This document shows positions 56,837-64,000 of a stretch of 64,000 nucleotides of DNA, one piece after another. The notes under the pieces are model-generated. The model worked only from the letters and a program-made list of their open reading frames with translations, was not told the origin of the DNA and did no database searches. A program made the position numbers and the translations under genes. This stretch comes from Clostridia bacterium (GTDB lineage: Bacteria > Bacillota > Clostridia > Lachnospirales > Anaerotignaceae). Location of the stretch: contig JALFWW010000017.1 in the NCBI GenBank assembly GCA_022786605.1, positions 39,547-103,546 of the forward strand. Reading direction: 5' to 3'. Each line of letters starts with the position of its first letter. The stretch's first letter is position 1.

Positions 56837-58222
56837 TTAGAATTCATTTCCGGGGAAGCGGGGGATGCCGTTAAATCCCTGTTTCAGGTCCTCGTCTGTG
56901 GGGATATAGTCTGTCATGGTGCCATTGTTGAATTTTTCATAAGCAAACATGTCGAAATATCCAGTACCTGTCAGACCAAAGACGATGGTTTTCTCCTGGC
57001 CAGTTTCTTTGCATTTTTTCGCTTCTTCCATAGCTACATAAATGGCATGGGCGCTTTCGGGAGCAGGCAGGATGCCTTCTACCCGTGCAAATTCCGTAGC
57101 GGCGGCAAAAACGGCTGTCTGTTCCACAGAACGTGCTTCCATAAGTCCATCATGGTAAAGCTGAGAAAGGATGGAACTCATACCATGATACCGCAGGCCG
57201 CCGGAATGGCTGGCAGAAGGGATAAAGTTACTGCCAAGGGTATACATTTTCTGGAGCGGTGTTACCATGCCTGTATCGCAGTAGTCATAAGCGAATTTCC
57301 CTCTGGTGAGGCTGGGGCAGGAAGCGGGTTCCACAGCGATGATCTGATAATCACGTTCGCCGCGGAGTTTTTCGCCCATGAAAGGAGAAATGAGACCGCC
57401 CAGATTAGAGCCGCCGCCGGCACAGCCGATGATCATATCTGCCTTCACGCCGTATTTATCCAAAGCGGCTTTGGTTTCCAGACCGATGATTGTCTGATGG
57501 AGCAATACTTGATTGAGGACGCTGCCCAGCACATAACGATAGCCATCCTGTTTGGCAGCCATTTCTACGGCTTCAGAAATGGCACAGCCTAAACTGCCGG
57601 AAGTACCCGGATGCTCCGCAAGGATTTTTCTGCCGACTTCTGTTTCCATAGAAGGGGAAGGCGTTACTGCCGCGCCATAGGTACGCATGACTTCCCGGCG
57701 GAAAGGCTTCTGCTCATAGGAGCATTTCACCATATAAACCTGGCAGTCCAAACCGAAGTAAGCACATGCCATGGACAGGGCTGTTCCCCATTGTCCAGCA
57801 CCTGTTTCTGTGGTGACGCCTTTCAGTCCTTGTTCCTTTGCGTAATAAGCCTGCGCAATGGCGGAATTGAGTTTATGGCTGCCGCTGGTGTTGTTGCCTT
57901 CAAATTTATAATAGATTTTTGCGGGAGTCTGCAATTTTTCTTCCAGACAATAGGCACGCACCAGAGGCGCAGGACGGTACATTTTATAAAAATTCAAAAC
58001 AGGTTCGGGAATATCAATGTAAGGGGTGTCGTTGTCCAGTTCCTGTTTCACCAGTTCTTCACAGAATACCTGACGGAGTTCTTCCGCTGTCATGGGTTTC
58101 AGTGTACTGGGATTGAGCAGGGGAGCGGGTTTATTTTTCATGTCTGCCCGCAGATTGTACCACTGTTTCGGCATTTCCTGTTCGTCTAAATAAATTTTGT
58201 AAGGGATTTCTTTTGTGCTCAT
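56837..58222 (-). CDS. TrpB-like PLP enzyme (TrpB2 type)
   Basis: RPAPLVRAYCLEEKLQTPAKIYYKFEGNNTSGSHKLNSAIAQAYYAKEQGLKGVTTETGAGQWG; GCAGGGSNLGG; long N-terminal extension typical of TrpB2. Confidence 0.9.
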   Translation of the reverse strand: MSTKEIPYKIYLDEQEMPKQWYNLRADMKNKPAPLLNPSTLKPMTAEELRQVFCEELVKQELDNDTPYIDIPEPVLNFYKMYRPAPLVRAYCLEEKLQTPAKIYYKFEGNNTSGSHKLNSAIAQAYYAKEQGLKGVTTETGAGQWGTALSMACAYFGLDCQVYMVKCSYEQKPFRREVMRTYGAAVTPSPSMETEVGRKILAEHPGTSGSLGCAISEAVEMAAKQDGYRYVLGSVLNQVLLHQTIIGLETKAALDKYGVKADMIIGCAGGGSNLGGLISPFMGEKLRGERDYQIIAVEPASCPSLTRGKFAYDYCDTGMVTPLQKMYTLGSNFIPSASHSGGLRYHGMSSILSQLYHDGLMEARSVEQTAVFAAATEFARVEGILPAPESAHAIYVAMEEAKKCKETGQEKTIVFGLTGTGYFDMFAYEKFNNGTMTDYIPTDEDLKQGFNGIPRFPGNEF

Positions 58223-58261
58223 GGTGCATGCTCCTTTCTTTGGTTGATTCTAAAATTGGAA

Positions 58262-58540
58262 TAAAAAAACGCCTGTCCCTGACGAAATCGTCAAAGGGAC
58301 AGGCGTAAAATCCTGCGGTGCCACCCTTGTTGGCAGAAAATCTGCCCACTTATGCATACGATCATATGCGTCCTTTGTTAACGAAGGGGATTCTCCGGCG
58401 CACCTACTGTTTTCGGTTTGCCCTCAAGAGCCCATTCCCTCATCCCACTGCTGCTGTGATTTCACCATCCACAGCTCTCTGGAAACAGTTTTTGGAAAAG
58501 GTACTTACACTCTTTCATCGGTTTCTGCTTTTTAGAAGTT
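58262..58540 (-). promoter_or_regulatory. T-box leader (presumably tRNA-Trp responsive)
   Basis: Minus strand AGGGTGGCACCGCAGGA T-box followed by terminator ACGCCTGTCCCTTTGACGATTTCGTCAGGGACAGGCGTTTTTTT; candidate UGG specifier in GAATGGGCTCTTGAG. Confidence 0.9.
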
Positions 58541-58602
58541 ATACCACGTCAGAAGGACATTTGTCAATATAAAATTTGAAAAATGTTCCTTTTTTCTATA
58601 TA

Positions 58603-61320
58603 TTACAGCAGTTCGCCGTATTTACGGATATACAGTTTTTTCATGATGGTTGCCAGTGTCACATAAGCAAGGATGATGCCTGCCAGCCATGTGAAGTATA
58701 CGGGAGGCAGTGCTGCCAGACCAATATGTGCGCCGAAGGGCAGGAAAGGAATGGCTGTCAGTACGGCAATGCCAGTGAATGTCAGCAGTACAACGGGAAC
58801 GGAAGCACGGCTGCGCAGGAAGGGCAGTTTGGGTGTGCGGATCATGTGAATGACCAGAGTCTGGCTCCACATGGATTCTACAAACCAGCCTGCCTGGAAC
58901 AGTGCGATGAACAGTGTCTGGGATGCGGGGTCCAGGCTATGGAAGGAACCGCCGCATACGGCAGGACAGATCACGAAGTACATTACCAGATAAGTTACGA
59001 TGTCAAATACGGAGCTGGTGGGTCCGATCCACAGCATGAATTTGCTGACAGAAGAAGCATCCCATTTCCGAGGTTCTTTCAAAAATTCTGCGTCTACATT
59101 GTCCCAAGGAATTGCGGTGCAGGAGATATCGTAGATCAGGTTCAGCAGAATCAGATGGATAGAAGCCATAGGCAGGAAAGGCAGGAATGCGGATGCTGCC
59201 AATACGGAGAACATGTTCCCGAAGTTGGAGGAAGCTGTCATTTTGATGTATTTGATCATGTTGGCATAAGTTTTTCTGCCTTCGATGATGCCCTGTTCCA
59301 GTACCATCAGGTCTTTTTCCAGCAGGATAACATTTGCGGATTCTTTGGCGATATCCACAGCTGTATCTACGGAAATGCCTACGTCAGAGGCTTTCATGGC
59401 TGCGGCGTCGTTGATACCATCCCCCATGTAGCCAACGCTGTGACCGTTTTCACGGAGCAGAGTTACCACTCTTGCTTTCTGCAGAGGAGAAAGTTTTGCG
59501 AAAATGGTGGTGTTTTCCGCTGCTTTTGCCAGTTCTGTGTCTGTCATATCATCCAGCTGGTCACCTGTGAGGATACGGTCTACGGACAGACCTACCTGTT
59601 TGCAGATATATTTTGTTACTTTTTCATTGTCACCTGTGAGGATTTTTACGGCTACACCGTATTCCTGCAACGCTTTGACTGCGGCAGCGGTGGTTTCTTT
59701 GGGAGGATCAAGGAATGCCAGATACCCAATGAGAACCATGTTGTTTTCATCCGCTACAGAGAAGGCGCCAACAGGGGAGGGATTTGTTTTCTGGGAAATA
59801 CCCAGTACACGCATACCGTTGTTGTTCAGGTCATTTACTTTTGCCAGAACCATTTTTTTCATTTCGTCTGTCAGTTCTACCACTTCGCCATGGTATTCCA
59901 CAAAGGAGGAAATGGACAGCATTTCTTCGATGGCGCCTTTTGTGATCATCTGTGTTTTGCCTTTTTTGTCCGCAACGACGATGCTCATGCGGCGGCGTTC
60001 AAAATCGAAGGGGATTTCATCTACTTTTGTATAGTTGTTTTCCAGTACGGCAAAGGCAGGTACTTTTTCGATGAGTGCGTGAGTCCGTTCGATGATGGCT
60101 TTATCCATAAGGTTTTTCAGCCCTGTCTGGTAGTAGCTGTTCAGGAACGCGTGACGCAGGATGCGGTCATCTTCTTCGCCCATAACATTCAGGTGATATT
60201 CCAAAGCTACTTTGTCTTTTGTCAGTGTGCCGGTTTTGTCAGTGCACAGAACGTCAATGGAACCCAGGTTCTGGATGGCGTTCAAGTCTTTGATGATGAC
60301 TTTCTGGCGGCTCATGGCAACGGCGCCTTTTGCCAGACAGGTAGTTACGATCATAGGGAGCATTTCCGGTGTCAGACCAACAGCAATGGAAATGGCAAAG
60401 AGGGCTGCGTTGAGCCAGTCCCCTTTGGCAAAGCCATTCAGGAACAGTACGATGGGTACCATGATGAGCATGAAGCGAATCAGCACCCAGGAAACAGAGT
60501 TTACGCCTTTTTCAAAAGAAGTTTTCGCGGGTTTTTCAGACAGGTGTTTTGCCATATCGCCCAGCATGGTGTCGTTGCCCGTTGCGATCACAACGCCTGT
60601 TGCGCTGCCGCTGATAACGTTGCTGCCCATGAAAGCCAGATTGGATGCTTCTGTGATGGCACCTGTGATTTTCTGTTTCTGAGGCAGTTTTTCTACGGGT
60701 TCGCTTTCGCCTGTCAGAGCAGACTGGCTGATAAACAGGTCTTTTGCTGTTACGATACGCAGGTCCGCAGGAATCATATCGCCGGCAGACAGAGTAACGA
60801 TGTCGCCTACAACGATTTCATCCATGGGGATTTCCTGTGTGCCGTGATGTTTTCTGGTAACGGCTGCTGTTGTGTGAATCATGGCAGACAGTTTCGCTGC
60901 CGCGTTGCCGCTGCGTGTTTCCTGTACAAAACGCAGGATACCGGATACCAGTACCATAACAGTGATGATGATAACAGTTGTGGCATCTTTTTCGCCGGGA
61001 GCTGCCCAGATGATTTCTGTGCAGGCGGAAACCAGTGCCAGAACAAATAAGATTGCGGTAAAAGGATTGATGAATGCGTTGCAAAGTCTTTTGAAAAGAG
61101 ATTCTTTTTTGCCATGGGTTACGTTGTTGTCACCATGAAGTTCCCGCAGTTGTTCCACCTGTTCGTCTGTGAGACCTTCCAGAGAAGTGTTCAACGCAGC
61201 AAATACATTTTTTCTGGAATTTTCTGCGGCAAATTTCAGTCTGTCATTGATCTGATCGCGGCGAACCATGTCTGCTGCGATTTTTGTTTTGAGGATTCTT
61301 TCTTTCAATGTTTTTTTCAT
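58603..61320 (-). CDS. mgtA: Mg2+-translocating P-type ATPase MgtA/MgtB
   Basis: [11 protein letters not shown] phosphorylation motif; [39 protein letters not shown]3B-type C-terminal TM region. Confidence 0.95.
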   Translation of the reverse strand: MKKTLKERILKTKIAADMVRRDQINDRLKFAAENSRKNVFAALNTSLEGLTDEQVEQLRELHGDNNVTHGKKESLFKRLCNAFINPFTAILFVLALVSACTEIIWAAPGEKDATTVIIITVMVLVSGILRFVQETRSGNAAAKLSAMIHTTAAVTRKHHGTQEIPMDEIVVGDIVTLSAGDMIPADLRIVTAKDLFISQSALTGESEPVEKLPQKQKITGAITEASNLAFMGSNVISGSATGVVIATGNDTMLGDMAKHLSEKPAKTSFEKGVNSVSWVLIRFMLIMVPIVLFLNGFAKGDWLNAALFAISIAVGLTPEMLPMIVTTCLAKGAVAMSRQKVIIKDLNAIQNLGSIDVLCTDKTGTLTKDKVALEYHLNVMGEEDDRILRHAFLNSYYQTGLKNLMDKAIIERTHALIEKVPAFAVLENNYTKVDEIPFDFERRRMSIVVADKKGKTQMITKGAIEEMLSISSFVEYHGEVVELTDEMKKMVLAKVNDLNNNGMRVLGISQKTNPSPVGAFSVADENNMVLIGYLAFLDPPKETTAAAVKALQEYGVAVKILTGDNEKVTKYICKQVGLSVDRILTGDQLDDMTDTELAKAAENTTIFAKLSPLQKARVVTLLRENGHSVGYMGDGINDAAAMKASDVGISVDTAVDIAKESANVILLEKDLMVLEQGIIEGRKTYANMIKYIKMTASSNFGNMFSVLAASAFLPFLPMASIHLILLNLIYDISCTAIPWDNVDAEFLKEPRKWDASSVSKFMLWIGPTSSVFDIVTYLVMYFVICPAVCGGSFHSLDPASQTLFIALFQAGWFVESMWSQTLVIHMIRTPKLPFLRSRASVPVVLLTFTGIAVLTAIPFLPFGAHIGLAALPPVYFTWLAGIILAYVTLATIMKKLYIRKYGELL

Positions 61321-61390
61321 AGGTCCGTACCTCCATATTCTTAGATTTTTGTGGTTTTGGATTGTACAGACAAAAACAGAGAACGATGAT

Positions 61391-61477
61391 TCAAAGCGGA
61401 AGCATGTCCGCGGGAGGACGTTCATCCCCTTGCCTTCGTTCTGTTGTTTTTGTACTGCTACTGCCTTCTGCGTCCAT
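61391..61477 (-). CDS. Putative leader peptide ORF 2 upstream of mgtA (28 aa)
   Basis: [51 protein letters not shown]. Confidence 0.5.
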   Translation of the reverse strand: MDAEGSSSTKTTERRQGDERPPADMLPL

Positions 61478-61556
61478 GCTTCTCACCTCGCTTTTTTGAT
61501 TGGAATGATCTGTGAAAATCCTGAAATCAGAGGGATTTTTCTGAAAAAAGGGCGCA

Positions 61557-61631
61557 AAAAAAACACCGCATGAAAACTATGTTTTCAAAATTTTGAAACA
61601 GCCCAATAAAAGGGCAGTGGAAAAGCGGTGC
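61557..61631 (-). terminator. Terminator-like hairpin between the two mgtA leader ORFs
   Basis: Minus strand GCACCGC...GCGGTGTTTTTTTT with a long loop that itself contains GCCC/GGGC and AAAAC/GTTTT pairings. Confidence 0.6.
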
Positions 61632-61668
61632 AATGCCAATTTTTCGATCTTAGATTTTCAGAAAGAAA

Positions 61669-61770
61669 CTAGAGTACGGATACAGATGTCATGCCCATCT
61701 GTTCCATAAAACAGTTTGAATGGTTTGCCCGCTGGATGGAGTTGTAATTGTCTGGATGACCTGCGTCCAT
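61669..61770 (-). CDS. Putative leader peptide ORF 1 downstream of M-box (33 aa)
   Basis: AAAAAAGAGGTGAGATC-ATG; MDAGHPDNYNSIQRANHSNCFMEQMGMTSVSVL*. Confidence 0.5.
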   Translation of the reverse strand: MDAGHPDNYNSIQRANHSNCFMEQMGMTSVSVL

Positions 61771-61792
61771 GATCTCACCTCTTTTTTACATA

Positions 61793-61828
61793 AAAAAAAT
61801 CCGTACAAACTCGAACGGTTGTACGGAA
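61793..61828 (-). terminator. M-box terminator
   Basis: Minus strand TCCGTACAACCGTTCGAGTTTGTACGGATTTTTTTT. Confidence 0.85.
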
Positions 61829-62012
61829 AAATAAATGCCATTTCATAAAAAATGCAACCGTTTCGAGCTTTAGCTCTGCAGGGCGGTGAAACTGCATTAT
61901 GCTACACCTTGGTTTCGATGTAACCTGTTCAAACCATCGCATGATGTCTCCATCATTTTGCGGCAGCAGTCCATATCCCTGTAGTAGCCTTACCTACCGG
62001 AACTATTCTTTT
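61797..62012 (-). promoter_or_regulatory. M-box (ykoK) magnesium riboswitch
   Basis: Minus strand CCGGTAGGTAAGGCTACTACAGGGATATGGACTGCTGCCGCAAAATGATGGAGACATC...ATGCAGTTTCACC..GCAGAGCTAAAGCTC; upstream of mgtA. Confidence 0.92.
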
Positions 62013-62293
62013 CGAGTTCATCATACGCCCATAGGAAGGATTTGTCAACGGTTTTTCGAAAAAATTAAGATTTTCCACAGGAAAAGTAGGAAATGAAATT
62101 CTTTTTTTACATTATAATATTTTGTATATCAAAAATCTATTGGAATATTGACTACAAAAATGGTTTTGATGTTCAAATGCGTTTTGAATGATATGGGATA
62201 TGTAAAAAAAGGAAATGAGATAAAGAAAGCGAAATAAATGAGTAAGGGAAATTTTTATGATAATTCAAATAGCTGAGAAAAGGAGTGTGGGCT

Positions 62294-63355
62294 ATGAAAA
62301 TAAAAAATATCGTTGCCGTAACAATGATAGCAGCAATGGCATTGACTGGTACAACGGCTTTCGGGGCAGATGGTTTAAAGACCGCGGTGCTCAATGATGC
62401 ACAGATCAGTTTCAATGGCGGTACCCCACAAATCATTCAGTGTTATATGATTGACGGGTATAATTATATTAGAGCCCGGGATGTTACCAACAATTTGAAT
62501 ATGTATGTGACGCAGGTGCAGGATGGAAATACGGGTATTGTGGTACAGCCTAACATGGCTGCGTCTTCTGTCAAACCCACAGAAAAACTGACAAAACAGT
62601 CTACTGCTGTACATGTACAGAAGGGATTATTGGTTTATGATGCGATACCTTTCGAAGCGGAATGTTTTTTGCTGGACAACCGTTTCTATTTCAAATTGAG
62701 TGATTTCCAGAAAGCCAGTGATATCAGTCGCGATGTTTCTTTGGCATGGGTGGCTGCAGAAGCGGCAGATCAGGGAATTCAAGAACCCTATCCCAATATC
62801 TATTACGGTATGGAAGTTTCCTGGGATGCGGAAAACCGGGTTGTCCATGTGGATCGGGTGAATACGGATCTGAAAAAAGTATTTGATGATATTCGTGGAA
62901 ATCAAGGGCAGGAAAATGAAGAAATGCAAAAGCCTGAAGAACCGAAGCAGGAAAATCAGAATCCCCAAAATCCAGAATCTCAGGAAACAGTAAAAGAAGA
63001 TTCTGTGGAAGTTGTATTCCGGTTGGTTAATCAGGAAAGAAAGGCAAATGGCAGAAGTGAACTTGTACTTGACCCTGCGCTGTGCGAAGCCGCGCAGGTA
63101 AGAGCATCCGAATTGGATACACTCTTTTCTCATACCAGACCTAACGGGGAAAGCTGTTTTACCATTTTGGATGAATATGGACTGCGGTATTCCAGTGCGG
63201 GGGAAAATATTGCAAAAGGACAAAGGGATGCAGAAGAAGTTATGGATTCATGGATGAATTCAGAAGGTCATAGAAATAATATCTTGTCTTCCGATTTCAC
63301 AAAAATCGGCATTGGACATACAGGGGATAACTGGGTACAGTTGTTTATGAAATGA
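62294..63355 (+). CDS. Secreted CAP/SCP-domain protein with N-terminal stalk-like domain
   Basis: Signal peptide; C-terminal CAP domain 'VFRLVNQERKANGRSELVLDPALCEAAQVRASELDTLFSHTRPNGESCFTILDEYGLRYSSAGENIAKGQRDAEEVMDSWMNSEGHRNNILSSDFTKIGIG'. Confidence 0.9.
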   Translation: MKIKNIVAVTMIAAMALTGTTAFGADGLKTAVLNDAQISFNGGTPQIIQCYMIDGYNYIRARDVTNNLNMYVTQVQDGNTGIVVQPNMAASSVKPTEKLTKQSTAVHVQKGLLVYDAIPFEAECFLLDNRFYFKLSDFQKASDISRDVSLAWVAAEAADQGIQEPYPNIYYGMEVSWDAENRVVHVDRVNTDLKKVFDDIRGNQGQENEEMQKPEEPKQENQNPQNPESQETVKEDSVEVVFRLVNQERKANGRSELVLDPALCEAAQVRASELDTLFSHTRPNGESCFTILDEYGLRYSSAGENIAKGQRDAEEVMDSWMNSEGHRNNILSSDFTKIGIGHTGDNWVQLFMK

Positions 63356-63545
63356 TGTTTTGAAATAAAAATGTGTTTTCTGTCTTGGATGACAGACAGG
63401 AGTTGTGGCATTCGCAGGGCATGTATGGGAAGTTTAAAACCGTTTGATCTGTTTGGCTTCCCATTTTCTGTTTGAAGAAAAGAAGTTAGGAATTTGAGAG
63501 AAAACGGGGATGTTTTTTTTAAATAAAAAAATATGGAAAAAAGTG

Positions 63546-63833
63546 TTGACAGAAGTGGAAGTCGATGGTAATATATATTTCGCTGTCGGAACACAGCGAA
63601 AAAGTTCCCAAAAAGTTGAAAATAGTTGTTGACAGATCAGGTTTGATGTGGTAAAATACTATTCGCTGCTGAAACACAGAGAAGCGGCAAATAAAAAATC
63701 AAAAAAAGTTCTTGACAAGCGAAAAGCTTTCTGATAATATGTTCTTCGCTGTCGAAACTTGACAGACAAGTTCTTCTCTCTGAAAAATGTTTAGAAAAAA
63801 GAACTTGACAGAAAAACGAAAGAGTGATAAAAT
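63546..63833 (+). promoter_or_regulatory. Four tandem sigma-A-type promoters, probably driving an rRNA operon just beyond the window
   Basis: TTGACA-N17-TAATAT (63546-63574), TTGACA-N17-TAAAAT (63629-63657), TTGACA-N17-TAATAT (63712-63740), TTGACA-N17-TAAAAT (63805-63833), followed by pre-16S-like leader 'CCTTGAAAACTAAACAG'. Confidence 0.88.
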
Positions 63834-64000
63834 ATCACTCGCCGCTGAAAAAGCGGAACAGACTGATCCTTGAAAACTAAACAGCAGAAATAAACTTACA
63901 ACCCATAGTCAATTCAACAGCGACAAAGTCGCTGATAAAATGACAAGAGTTTGCCGGTTTCGAAAAAACCGGAGGATAGCCAGAACTTCTGGCAGGAACA

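Noticed and set aside
58576-61050. 824-aa plus-strand ORF
   Set aside because: Shadow ORF antisense to mgtA, with Cys/His/Phe-rich composition typical of antisense reading frames.
63546-64000. 16S rRNA gene inside the window
   Set aside because: Only promoters and leader are present; no 16S 5' sequence (e.g. AGAGTTTGATC) appears before position 64000.

Overview
64 kb chromosomal window from a low-GC Firmicute, most likely Clostridia (inferred from gene content). Most of it is ordinary core genome: an Mrp/Mbh-type antiporter cluster with four consecutive NuoL/M/N-like subunits, then apbE; pcrA-ligA; murA-ftsQ-DUF881-sbp-ftsZ; ylxM-ffh-rpsP-KH-rimM-trmD; T-box-pheST; topB; TPP-riboswitch-thiC; rlmD and yhaM; T-box-trpB-like; M-box-mgtA; and four tandem rRNA-type promoters at the right edge. 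The observations I consider most worth following up are: (1) a ~178-bp family of dispersed, doubly palindromic repeats, six clear copies and one relic, whose stems covary between copies; five of the six clear copies sit inside the loop of a host rho-independent terminator, splitting its arms; (2) a Cas4-like PD-(D/E)XK nuclease encoded as two overlapping ORFs, each carrying one half of the fold and one transmembrane helix, in a yhaM/rlmD gene cluster with no CRISPR context; (3) a duplicated 'terminator + Shine-Dalgarno + MDA... short ORF' module between the M-box and mgtA, suggesting layered attenuation; (4) a 63-codon sORF between the TPP riboswitch and thiC; (5) the four-antiporter Mrp-like module. 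No CRISPR array, tRNA, prophage or transposase gene was seen. All family assignments come from reading motifs by eye, without database searches.
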